9,935 nucleotides of DNA from CAZFHP01 sp964519365. GTDB taxonomy: Bacteria > Babelota > Babeliae > Babelales > RVW-14. The notes beneath the pieces are model-generated. The model worked only from the letters and a program-made list of their open reading frames with translations. It searched no databases and was not told where the DNA came from. Where the stretch lies: the NCBI GenBank assembly GCA_964519365.1, contig CAZFHP010000056.1:1-9935 (forward strand), given 5' to 3'. This document shows positions 1 through 6,050 of this stretch, piece by piece; position 1 is the first letter of the stretch, and each line of letters opens with the position of its first letter. The position numbers and the translations under genes are program-made.

Positions 1-150
1 CGAAGCTTTAGCGTAGGGGGAAGTAGCATTCTTATGCGTATCGAAGGGTTAATCCGTCCAATCTTGTCAATCGGGGCTTGCCTCGCCGACCTGTCCTTCG
101 TAGCCACCTGGGCGTAGGAGGAAGCCACGTAGGGCGTAGGCGGGTTCAGA
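1..150. repeat. GC-rich intergenic repeat cluster with CGTAG motifs
   Basis: This stretch is much richer in G+C (about 62% over 61-150) than the AT-rich genes that follow. The pentamer CGTAG occurs at 12-16, 99-103, 113-117, 128-132 and 135-139. A 13-base unit, GCGTAGGGGGAAG at 11-23, recurs with one change at 112-124. TCCT near 94-97 and AGGA near 117-122, with GCC and GGC inside them, could form an imperfect hairpin. The form recalls the short dispersed TCCTTCGTAGC...GCGTAGGAGGA elements I associate with intergenic regions of several small-genome bacterial lineages; that link is from memory. No credible coding frame is seen. The element may continue left of the window. Confidence 0.5.
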
Positions 151-155
151 CAATT

Positions 156-539
156 TTACTCTTTTTTATTTTTGAACAACGTAAAAAGAATTGCCAGAGC
201 CAAAAGCGAGATGACAACAAGAAATGCAGTAAACAAGCGATTAAAGTTAAAGCCATAAGAACTTTGTCGTTGTCCTTCAAGTTGTTCTAATCGGCGAGAT
301 AACTGATCGATTTCAGCATTTTTTGCTGCGAGTTCTGTTTTGGCAAGTTGTGCATCTTGTTCAGCTCGTTCTGTTCGTCTGCGTTCATGCGATTGACCAC
401 TTTTATTGATTGCTCCAGAAATAAGACCTCCGGCCATGCCGCCAGCAAAACCGCCAACAACAGCGTCGCCACCACTGCCTGATTTAATAACAGGAACAAG
501 CAATAATGTGAATAAAAAGCCAAGTGTTATTTTTTTCAT
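156..539 (-). CDS. Small membrane protein with glycine-zipper segment, coiled coil and C-terminal anchor
   Basis: The family is not recognised. The 127-residue product starts with a signal-like segment (MKK, then hydrophobic residues 4-18). Next comes a glycine-rich hydrophobic stretch (about 21-44) in which Gly recurs every three to four residues, like the glycine zippers of membrane-packing proteins. An acidic and basic, Ala/Leu/Gln-rich region (about 52-92) is likely a coiled coil. A strong membrane helix (about 102-122) follows and ends in a short Lys-rich tail. Two membrane segments flanking a coiled coil suggest an envelope protein that oligomerises, which is inference. The ATG has GAGGG just upstream on the minus strand. 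The gene is divergent from glyA, with 142 bases between the two starts. Confidence 0.75.
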   Translation of the reverse strand: MKKITLGFLFTLLLVPVIKSGSGGDAVVGGFAGGMAGGLISGAINKSGQSHERRRTERAEQDAQLAKTELAAKNAEIDQLSRRLEQLEGQRQSSYGFNFNRLFTAFLVVISLLALAILFTLFKNKKE

Positions 540-568
540 GGCACCCTCTTTTTTCTATGATACACTCT

Positions 569-597
569 TTTATATTTAGACGTATAACACATATAAT
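569..597 (+). promoter_or_regulatory. Candidate glyA promoter
   Basis: A perfect -10 hexamer TATAAT lies at 592-597. The hexamer 17 bases upstream, TTTATA (569-574), matches the -35 consensus at only four of six positions. The predicted transcript would begin near 604 and leave a leader of about 78 bases before the glyA start at 682. The whole gap is very AT-rich, so a chance -10 match is possible. Confidence 0.35.
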
Positions 598-681
598 ATA
601 TGCATGTATTATACACGTATAAGAATTTGTGAATCAATAGATTGCTCGTATAAACGTAATAAACGAGAAGGGCTTAGGCAT

Positions 682-1938
682 ATGAAAAATAATAATCCTG
701 CTATCGATAAAATTTTTTCATTCATAAACGATGAACAAAAACGAGAAGAACGAACGGTTAATTTAATTGCATCTGAGAACTATGCAAGTAAAGAGGTGCT
801 TGCAGCAACAGGCTCTGTTTTGACGAACAAATATGCCGAAGGGTACCCTTCGGCGCGGTATTATGGTGGCTGTTCTGTTGTTGATAGCGTAGAAAATCAA
901 GCGCGTGATTTGGGTAAAAAATTATTTAACGCAGAACATCTTAATGTTCAGTCACACTCTGGTTCGTCTGCTAATATGGCTGTGTATTTAAGTTCGCTTA
1001 ATGCTGGGGATACGGTTTTGGGCATGCATATTGCTGCCGGGGGACATTTGACGCATGGGCACAAAATAAATTTTTCAGGCAAGCTTTTTAATTTTGTGAG
1101 TTACGGTGTTTCACCAGAAAGTGAATGTATCGATTATGATGAAATCGAAACGCTTACGCATCAGCATCAGCCCAAAATGATTGTTGCTGGAACGTCTGCG
1201 TATTCAAGAACAATTGATTATGATCGCTTGGCTAACATATCGATAAACAATAACGCGTTATTGTTTATCGATATGGCGCATATCGCGGGTTTAATTGCAG
1301 CTGGCTTGCACCCAAGCCCAATGCCATATGCAGACTTTGTCAGCAGTACAACACATAAGACGTTGCGTGGCCCGCGTGGGGGTATTATTTTTAGTAAAGC
1401 TGACCATGCGCAAAAGATAGACAAAGCTGTTATGCCAGGTTCACAGGGCGGACCATTAATGCATGTTATTGCAGCTAAAGCTGTTGCGTTTGCTCAAGCG
1501 TTAGAGCCTGAGTTTAAAGAATATCAAGAACAAGTAATTAAGAATGCAAAAGTCATGGCTGATACGTTTAAAGAATTGGGTTATCGAATAGTTTCGGGTG
1601 GCACAGATACGCATTTATTCTTAGTCGATTTACAAAACAAGAACACACAAGATAGCTTTGCAGAGATTACAGGTAAGCTTGTAGAAGAAACAGTTGGCAA
1701 GTGTGGGATTGTGCTTAATCGTAATTTAATCCCGTTTGATAAAGCAAGCCCGTTAATCACAAGTGGCATTCGTATTGGAACGCCTGCTGTAACGACCCGT
1801 GGGTTTAAAGAAAAAGACGTAATACAAGTTGTTCACTGGATTGACGAAGCGATTAAAAAGCGAGATGACGATCGCTTTTTGGCAAGCGTAAAAGAGAAAG
1901 TAGAAGCGCTGTGTAAACAGTTTCCTATTTACGAGTAA
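682..1938 (+). CDS. glyA: Serine hydroxymethyltransferase
   Basis: This PLP enzyme interconverts serine and glycine using tetrahydrofolate, giving 5,10-methylene-THF for one-carbon metabolism in the cytosol. The product has 418 residues, the usual bacterial length. Visible family motifs are LIASENY (28-34), YAEGYPSARYYGG (51-63), GGHLTHG (120-126, with the His that stacks on PLP), DMAHIAG (197-203), TTHKTLRGPRGG (223-234, with PLP-binding Lys226) and SGIRIGTPA (361-369, with the carboxylate-binding Arg). The frame is open back to 604, but ATG 682 is chosen because GAGAAGGG lies 9 bases before it and the protein then begins like its family. Oddity: residues 185-198 are encoded by a perfect 40-bp palindrome, and the normally conserved segment just before ALLFIDM is replaced by NISINNN. 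The gene appears to stand alone and ends at a strong terminator. Confidence 0.97.
   Translation: MKNNNPAIDKIFSFINDEQKREERTVNLIASENYASKEVLAATGSVLTNKYAEGYPSARYYGGCSVVDSVENQARDLGKKLFNAEHLNVQSHSGSSANMAVYLSSLNAGDTVLGMHIAAGGHLTHGHKINFSGKLFNFVSYGVSPESECIDYDEIETLTHQHQPKMIVAGTSAYSRTIDYDRLANISINNNALLFIDMAHIAGLIAAGLHPSPMPYADFVSSTTHKTLRGPRGGIIFSKADHAQKIDKAVMPGSQGGPLMHVIAAKAVAFAQALEPEFKEYQEQVIKNAKVMADTFKELGYRIVSGGTDTHLFLVDLQNKNTQDSFAEITGKLVEETVGKCGIVLNRNLIPFDKASPLITSGIRIGTPAVTTRGFKEKDVIQVVHWIDEAIKKRDDDRFLASVKEKVEALCKQFPIYE
1236..1275. repeat. Perfect 40-bp palindrome inside glyA
   Basis: Bases 1236-1255 are the exact reverse complement of 1256-1275, with no spacer; the centre is ACGCGT and each arm contains ATCGAT. 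It covers the last base of codon 185 through codon 198. The reading frame maps onto itself, so both strands encode the same short peptide, including INNNALLFIDM. The right arm codes for the conserved ALLFIDM of the enzyme. The left arm codes for residues that do not resemble the family. In mRNA it would form a 20-bp hairpin with almost no loop (the centre would have to open slightly), with no T-run after it, so it is not a terminator. Confidence 0.95.
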
Positions 1939-1939
1939 T

Positions 1940-1983
1940 TGCTATAATTACCCACAGCTGCGCCTAAGAAGGCTTGGTGTGGG
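1940..1983 (+). promoter_or_regulatory. Extended -10 motif and hairpin just after glyA
   Basis: TGCTATAAT at 1940-1948 is a full extended -10 element beginning two bases after the glyA stop. No good -35 is seen. Seven bases after it lies a hairpin: CCCACA (1951-1956) pairs with TGTGGG (1978-1983), and inside it GCCT (1962-1965) pairs with AGGC (1970-1973) around a four-base loop. Transcription starting near 1955 and stopping at the terminator ending at 2055 would give an RNA of about 100 bases. Alternatively this is a decayed intergenic repeat or simply the structured 3' end of the glyA mRNA. Confidence 0.3.
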
Positions 1984-2018
1984 CTAACATAAACGTCACC
2001 CATTCCACGGGTTCTCAA

Positions 2019-2055
2019 ATTCAAAAGCCCCAGAAAAAAACTGGGGCTTTTGAAT
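2019..2055. terminator. Two-way intrinsic terminator between glyA and the convergent operon
   Basis: Arms 2019-2033 and 2041-2055 are exactly complementary over 15 bases around a seven-A loop, with the GC-rich core GCCCCAG/CTGGGGC. T-rich ends (CTTTTGAAT on both strands) follow the core in either direction. It lies between the stop of glyA (+) and the stop of the last gene of the minus-strand operon, so it can serve both. Confidence 0.85.
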
Positions 2056-2078
2056 AGATCATACTTTGTCGCTAAACG

Positions 2079-2429
2079 CTATAGTTTACTTTTTCTTACA
2101 TGAAATCTAAAATCACCTTTACATGATCCATCATATGCTTTGGGCAGACGTTTTTGTTCGATGCTGCTTTTGTAAAAAAGGCTTAGCGTTTCTATGTGTT
2201 TGCGCAACAACTCGATCAAAATCCGTTCAGGCACTTTGCAACACGCTTCCCCATGATCGCACGTAGGATTTTTAATAAGACGCTTGATTTCTTCAATATG
2301 CCCCAAACAACAATTAAAACTATGAGAGCATGAACCGTTGCATGAAATCCTAACGACATTTGTTTTGTTACAAAAAGATGTGTAATAAAATGACAAGCAT
2401 AAGCATAAAAGTGTGATGATTTTTTTCAT
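2079..2429 (-). CDS. Secreted cysteine-patterned protein, paralog B
   Basis: No known family is recognised. The 116-residue product has a signal peptide (MKK, hydrophobic to about residue 18) and many cysteines (9, 11, 20, 30, 34, 40, 41, 57, 63, 64, 103). It is a clear paralog of the gene just upstream: both share SCNGxC, five or six residues, CLxHIExxKxL (here 29-51), further Cys residues, and a helical Leu-rich stretch near 70-92. This copy lacks the Gly-rich segment of its partner and has a basic C-terminus. The cysteines suggest disulfides or metal binding outside the cytoplasm (inference). AAGGG lies 7 bases before the ATG, exactly as in the paralog. It is the last gene of the operon, 22 bases after its paralog, and is followed by the terminator. 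Confidence 0.8.
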   Translation of the reverse strand: MKKIITLLCLCLSFYYTSFCNKTNVVRISCNGSCSHSFNCCLGHIEEIKRLIKNPTCDHGEACCKVPERILIELLRKHIETLSLFYKSSIEQKRLPKAYDGSCKGDFRFHVRKSKL

Positions 2430-2451
2430 GTAAAAACCCTTAAATTATGTT

Positions 2452-2814
2452 TTATAGTCTAGATCGCATTTCTTCAAGATCTTTTCTTAGAGCTTCTATT
2501 TTTTGATTTTTAAAGCTTAGAAGCAACTCATAATGGTACATGAAAAGAGTTTGAGTGTCATTCGTTGTAACCCAGCCTCCACTACCACAGCCACTATCGT
2601 TACAACTGATATCAAGTTTTTTCAGAGCTTCTATATGTTCCAGGCATTTTTGAGCGTTTTGTTTGCATTGACCGTTACACGAAAGATCTCCTGAATGTAC
2701 CCGACCATCAGGTGTTGTATATGTAGCATTGTGTCTGGAACTTTTATACATAGCATTACATTGATTGTAACAGAAAGCGATGCTTAAGCATGCAAGTGCG
2801 AGCATTTTTTTCAC
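2452..2814 (-). CDS. Secreted cysteine-patterned protein, paralog A (GTG start)
   Basis: This is a 120-residue exported protein of no recognised family. The signal peptide is about residues 1-21, perhaps cut after CNA. Then comes a Ser/Thr/Tyr-rich segment, the shared motif SCNGQC...CLEHIEALKKL (45-67), a second cysteine pair in CNDSGC (71-76), a Gly-rich turn, and a long C-terminal helix (about 90-120) that looks like a coiled coil. Start: GTG at 2812-2814 is preferred over the ATG three codons later, because AAGGG stands 7 bases before it, the same spacing as in the paralog, and both proteins then begin MKK. The ribosome site overlaps the stop codon of the FKBP gene 10 bases upstream, so the two are probably translationally coupled. 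Confidence 0.8.
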   Translation of the reverse strand: MKKMLALACLSIAFCYNQCNAMYKSSRHNATYTTPDGRVHSGDLSCNGQCKQNAQKCLEHIEALKKLDISCNDSGCGSGGWVTTNDTQTLFMYHYELLLSFKNQKIEALRKDLEEMRSRL

Positions 2815-2824
2815 AGCGAAGCCC

Positions 2825-3358
2825 TTATGTTATTTCAAACAGTTCGACATCGAAGATTAATGTTGCATTTGGTGGAATAACCCCTCCTGCGCCACGAGCA
2901 CCATATCCAAGTTCTGATGGGATAACCAGACGTCGTTTTTCGCCAACTTTCATCGCAAGAACACCTTCATCCCAGCCCCTAATAACTCGTCCAACTCCTA
3001 TTTGGAATATGAATTTTTGTCCGCGATCAACGCTGCTATCAAATTTTTTGTTAAGATCGGGTTCGTTGGTGTCGTCTTTTGCTAGCCAGCCAGTATAATG
3101 TACGGTTACGTTTTTACCAGCCGTTGGTGTTGCTGCGTTTTTCTCAGCGTCTTTCAGAACTTTGTATTTGAGCCCTGACTGTGTTGTTTGGAATATATTT
3201 TCGGCCATTTTCTTGGGTACCTCTTTTTTTATTGTTTCTGTTTTTGGTGCTTCTTTTTTATCTGTTTTACACTTGTTACAACATGATGCAAAGCATGAAA
3301 CTAACATAACGTTAGCAAGTGCAAAAGTACACAATTTGTATGTGCTTGATCGTTCCAT
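2825..3358 (-). CDS. FKBP-type peptidyl-prolyl isomerase lipoprotein
   Basis: The enzyme catalyses cis-trans isomerisation of Xaa-Pro bonds, here probably at the membrane outside the cytoplasm. The 177-residue product has a hydrophobic N-terminus ending in the lipobox LVSC (Cys22), a charged linker (31-55) and one FKBP domain (about 60-177). Active-site residues of the FKBP12 pattern are present: VHYTG (86-90), FDSS (106-109), VIRGWDEG (125-132), LGYGARG (150-156) and IPPNATLIFDVEL (161-173). The ATG has AAGGGAG about 6 bases upstream. It is the first gene of a three-gene operon. Met51, just before the domain, also has AGAGG ten bases upstream, so a shorter cytosolic form is possible. Related FKBPs such as Mip help intracellular bacteria infect hosts; that role here is only inference. 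Confidence 0.93.
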   Translation of the reverse strand: MERSSTYKLCTFALANVMLVSCFASCCNKCKTDKKEAPKTETIKKEVPKKMAENIFQTTQSGLKYKVLKDAEKNAATPTAGKNVTVHYTGWLAKDDTNEPDLNKKFDSSVDRGQKFIFQIGVGRVIRGWDEGVLAMKVGEKRRLVIPSELGYGARGAGGVIPPNATLIFDVELFEIT

Positions 3359-3401
3359 CTTTCTCCCTTTCTTTTAAACAATTACATAAACTGTAACGAC
3401 A

Positions 3402-3410
3402 ATTATAACA
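3402..3410 (-). promoter_or_regulatory. Extended -10 promoter for the FKBP operon
   Basis: On the minus strand this reads TGTTATAAT, a perfect -10 hexamer with the TGn extension, about 44 bases upstream of the FKBP start. No convincing -35 is present, as is usual for extended -10 promoters. It lies in the 200-base gap divergent from the FAS1 gene. Confidence 0.5.
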
Positions 3411-3501
3411 GTCTTTATGGTAAAAGAAAGTGTCGGAAAAATCAAATAAATAAAAGTTCTATTTTATGTCTGTTTACATACGTCTATCGAGCGTGCTAAT
3501 C

Positions 3502-3527
3502 TATACTATATGTATGGGATATAGTAT
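3502..3527 (+). promoter_or_regulatory. Candidate -10 within a dyad upstream of the FAS1 gene
   Basis: TATACT (3502-3507) is a fair -10 hexamer. It overlaps an inverted repeat: ATACTATAT (3503-3511) is the exact reverse complement of ATATAGTAT (3519-3527), with a seven-base spacer. Such a dyad could be an operator or a 5' leader hairpin. The -35 is unclear (TTTACA at 3473-3478 is too far away). TTTTAGGG is also repeated at 3532 and 3542 just before the start codon. Confidence 0.35.
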
Positions 3528-3558
3528 TGGGTTTTAGGGAATTTTAGGGGGGATTGGT

Positions 3559-4053
3559 ATGAAGATCAAAAATATTATTTTGGCTTTTTTGTTACTTTGT
3601 TGTACGGGAAGTTATCTTTACAGTAAACTTTCTTACAAGCACACGATCATTGATTATTTGCGTGATCCAGGTTCGTTTGGTCAACTGTATAGTCTTTTGC
3701 AGGCGAGCAATCTTGATATTCGATTGTACAAAACACTTGAAAAGAATTTTACGTTATTTGCTCCGACTGATAGAGCGTTTGCTGAATTTGGCCGAGTTGG
3801 TCTTTTGCGTGGCGAGAAGAACAAAAAGAAACTTATCACGTTTATGAAGTATCATATTCTTAAACGCAGAAGATCAGTAAAACAAATTAAACGACGTGGG
3901 AGTTTTAAGACACTTGCAAAAGAGCCATTGGATAAAGAAGAGTTAGGTGAGATTTTATATTCTGTTAAAGTTGAAAACGGTATCGTGCATGTTATTGATC
4001 GGGTGCTTGTGCCGCCATCGTTGAAAAAAGATAGTACTCTGTATCCCAAATAA
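3559..4053 (+). CDS. Secreted single-domain fasciclin (FAS1) protein
   Basis: FAS1 domains act in adhesion or matrix binding outside the cell. The 164-residue product has a signal peptide (about 1-22, hydrophobic core with CC at 14-15 but no standard lipobox) and one FAS1 domain. Hallmarks are FTLFAPTDRAF (64-74, motif H1), YHIL (98-101) and NGIVHVIDRVLVPP (140-153, motif H2). The region between the motifs (85-125) is unusually rich in Lys and Arg, so the protein would be strongly basic. GGGGGG lies about 6 bases before the ATG. It is a single gene ending at a two-way terminator. Membership of FAS1 is clear; the partner it binds cannot be told from sequence. Confidence 0.92.
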   Translation: MKIKNIILAFLLLCCTGSYLYSKLSYKHTIIDYLRDPGSFGQLYSLLQASNLDIRLYKTLEKNFTLFAPTDRAFAEFGRVGLLRGEKNKKKLITFMKYHILKRRRSVKQIKRRGSFKTLAKEPLDKEELGEILYSVKVENGIVHVIDRVLVPPSLKKDSTLYPK

Positions 4054-4118
4054 CATATTTGCGTAATAGAAATTTTAGAAAATAATTGCTTGAAAAAACA
4101 CTTTCAAATTTGAGATCT

Positions 4119-4170
4119 AAAAAACAAACTCGTCGACTCTTGATGTTAAAGTCGACGAGTTTGTTTTTTT
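4119..4170. terminator. Perfect 20-bp two-way terminator between the FAS1 gene and aspS
   Basis: Arms 4119-4138 and 4150-4169 are exactly complementary, with an 11-base loop. The core CTCGTCGACT is flanked by A6 on the left and T-runs on the right, so a U-tract follows the hairpin on both strands. The aspS stop is 9 bases beyond it and the FAS1 gene stop 65 bases before it. Confidence 0.92.
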
Positions 4171-4178
4171 TAAATTCG

Positions 4179-5954
4179 CTATGATTTTGTTTTAATTTTG
4201 AGCCCAAGTTCTTTGAGCTGATCTTGGTCAACTTCAGACGGTGTGTTCATCATCAAGCAATTGCCTCGTTGTGATTTTGGAAATGCAATAACATCACGAA
4301 TGGAGTCTGTTCCGGCAAGTAGCATAATCAATCGTTCGATTCCGAATGCCATGCCGCCTTCAGGTGGGTAGCCAAAATTTTGTGCTTCAAGCAGATGTCC
4401 AAATTTTCGTTGCGCTTGTTCTGGTGTTATTCCAAGTAAGTCAAAAACTTTTTGTTGCATAACAGAGTCGTGAATACGAATTGAACCGCCGGCAAGTTCG
4501 CAACCGTTGCCAACTAAGTCATATGCGCGACTGAGCATTTGGCCTGGTTCTTGATCTTCCCAGCCTTCTTGTGGCGCAGTAAATGGATGATGTTTTGAGT
4601 CCCAACGCTTTTCATCTTCGTTCCATTCGAACATAGGAAAATCTGTAACCCAAAAGATTTCGTGTTTACTTGTATCGATTAAGTTAAGCGCTTGTGCGAG
4701 TTCGACGCGTAATTTGCCCAGCAGGCTCCAAGCGTTTTCATACTTGTCAGCGACGATAAATAGCGTGTCAGAGATTGTCAAATCAGGAATAAAAGCTTTT
4801 GCTTGATCAAAAAAGTCAGGCGCTAAAAATTTTGAAATAGAGCTTTTTGGTGATTTGTCTTCGTTAAAGCTTACGTATATCAGGCCCTTGGCTCCGTACT
4901 CTTTTGTAACTTTGTCGGTCCACTTATCAAGCTCTGAACGACTGAACTTTTTGTTCTTGATACAAAGCGCTCCAGCTTTCCCCCCATCTTCAAGAATAGA
5001 CTTCAAAAATGTGAGTCCTGTAGACTCAAATAATTTTGTGATTTCATGAACTTTCATGTCATATCTTAGGTCGGGCTTATCGCTGCCGTATAAGGAAAAA
5101 ACATGATCGTATGAGTATCGCTTTAAAGGTAATGTGAGTTTAGCGTTATAAAATTTCCCCCAGATTTTACTGACCACGCCTTCGGCGATAGAAAAGATGT
5201 CATCTTCGTCGACAAACGACATTTCGATATCAAGTTGTGTAAACTCAGGTTGCCTGTCTGCGCGTAAATCTTCATCGCGAAAACAGCGGGCGATCTGAAA
5301 ATATTTTTCTATGCCAGAAGACATTAAGAGTTGCTTGTAAATTTGTGGTGACTGTGGCAGCGCATAAAAATTTCCGGCTTGTTGTCGTGATGGCACAAGA
5401 TAGTCCCGTGCGCCCTCAGGGGTGCTTTTTGAAAGTATTGGCGTTTCGATTTCGTAAAATTCTTGGCTGTTTAAATAATCACGAATAACAAAAAGAGCAT
5501 CGTGTCTTATTTTTAGAAAATTCTGCATTTTTTCTCGACGCAAATCGAGATAGCGATATTTTAAACGTAGATCTTCTGAAACTTTTTCGGCGTTTTCATC
5601 AAGCTGAAACGGTAACGGTTTTGATCGTCCCAAGATTTCGAGTTTGGTAACGACAAGTTCGTATTTGCCTGTTGGCATCTTTGGGTTAACAAGTTTTGGG
5701 TCCCTATTTTGCAATACCCCTTGGGCTGCAACAACATATTCGAGTCGTAACTCATGAGCTTTATCGTTATCGTTTTGATTGATTTGTTCGGGATTGATAA
5801 CAAGTTGAACAATGCCAGATCTATCACGCAGGTCGATAAATGTAATGCCTCCGTGATCACGTCGACGATTAACCCATCCATTAACGCAAATTTGTTTTCC
5901 AACTAGATCTTCTTTTACTCGACCACATTCTATTGTGCGCTTCATGAGTTTCAT
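4179..5954 (-). CDS. aspS: Aspartyl-tRNA synthetase, bacterial type
   Basis: It charges tRNA-Asp with aspartate using ATP in the cytosol. The 591-residue length is normal for the bacterial type. Domains in order: anticodon-binding OB fold (about 1-110, with GWVNRRRDHGG and FIDLRDR), class II catalytic core with motif 1 region and flipping loop (STPEGARDYLVPSR 177-190), QSPQ (201-204), motif 2 (IARCFRDEDLRADRQPEF 221-238), the bacterial GAD insertion (about 290-430), and motif 3 (GMAFGIERL 534-542, with the ATP-binding Arg541). ATG 5954 is chosen over the ATG three codons later because GAGG lies 7 bases before it. His34 in RRDHGG resembles tRNA-non-discriminating enzymes that also make Asp-tRNA-Asn, but Lys87 resembles discriminating ones, so specificity is undecided. 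Confidence 0.98.
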   Translation of the reverse strand: MKLMKRTIECGRVKEDLVGKQICVNGWVNRRRDHGGITFIDLRDRSGIVQLVINPEQINQNDNDKAHELRLEYVVAAQGVLQNRDPKLVNPKMPTGKYELVVTKLEILGRSKPLPFQLDENAEKVSEDLRLKYRYLDLRREKMQNFLKIRHDALFVIRDYLNSQEFYEIETPILSKSTPEGARDYLVPSRQQAGNFYALPQSPQIYKQLLMSSGIEKYFQIARCFRDEDLRADRQPEFTQLDIEMSFVDEDDIFSIAEGVVSKIWGKFYNAKLTLPLKRYSYDHVFSLYGSDKPDLRYDMKVHEITKLFESTGLTFLKSILEDGGKAGALCIKNKKFSRSELDKWTDKVTKEYGAKGLIYVSFNEDKSPKSSISKFLAPDFFDQAKAFIPDLTISDTLFIVADKYENAWSLLGKLRVELAQALNLIDTSKHEIFWVTDFPMFEWNEDEKRWDSKHHPFTAPQEGWEDQEPGQMLSRAYDLVGNGCELAGGSIRIHDSVMQQKVFDLLGITPEQAQRKFGHLLEAQNFGYPPEGGMAFGIERLIMLLAGTDSIRDVIAFPKSQRGNCLMMNTPSEVDQDQLKELGLKIKTKS

Positions 5955-5999
5955 GCGATTTCCTCGAACATATGACTAATCATGTTATCAAACTAAAGA

Positions 6000-6008
6000 A
6001 TTGTAGCA
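6000..6008 (-). promoter_or_regulatory. Extended -10 promoter for aspS
   Basis: The minus strand reads TGCTACAAT: a five-of-six -10 hexamer with the TGn extension, 46 bases before the aspS start. The -35 region is poor. It lies between the end of the ankyrin gene and aspS, so aspS probably has its own promoter. Confidence 0.45.
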
Positions 6009-6016
6009 CGATCTGG

Positions 6017-6035
6017 GCAAAAAGTCTCTTTTTGC
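6017..6035. other. Short hairpin in the ankyrin-aspS gap
   Basis: GCAAAAA (6017-6023) pairs with TTTTTGC (6029-6035) around a five-base loop, and an inner G-C pair can form. It follows the ankyrin gene stop by 15 bases and might act as a weak terminator, but it has only one GC pair at each end of the stem and no U-tract after it. It also lies just upstream of the aspS -10 element. Confidence 0.25.
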
Positions 6036-6050
6036 GTTTGTTTCTTGGGT

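Noticed and set aside
604..681. Upstream extension of the glyA frame (26 extra residues)
   Set aside because: The extension does not resemble any GlyA N-terminus, begins inside the likely promoter, and lacks a ribosome site. ATG 682 has GAGAAGGG at good spacing.
1236..1275. Intrinsic terminator inside glyA
   Set aside because: No T-run follows the hairpin on either strand, and the stem is AT-rich with no loop.
1218..1424. Minus-strand frame across the glyA palindrome
   Set aside because: It repeats the peptide of glyA only because the palindrome reads the same on both strands; there is no other sign of coding.
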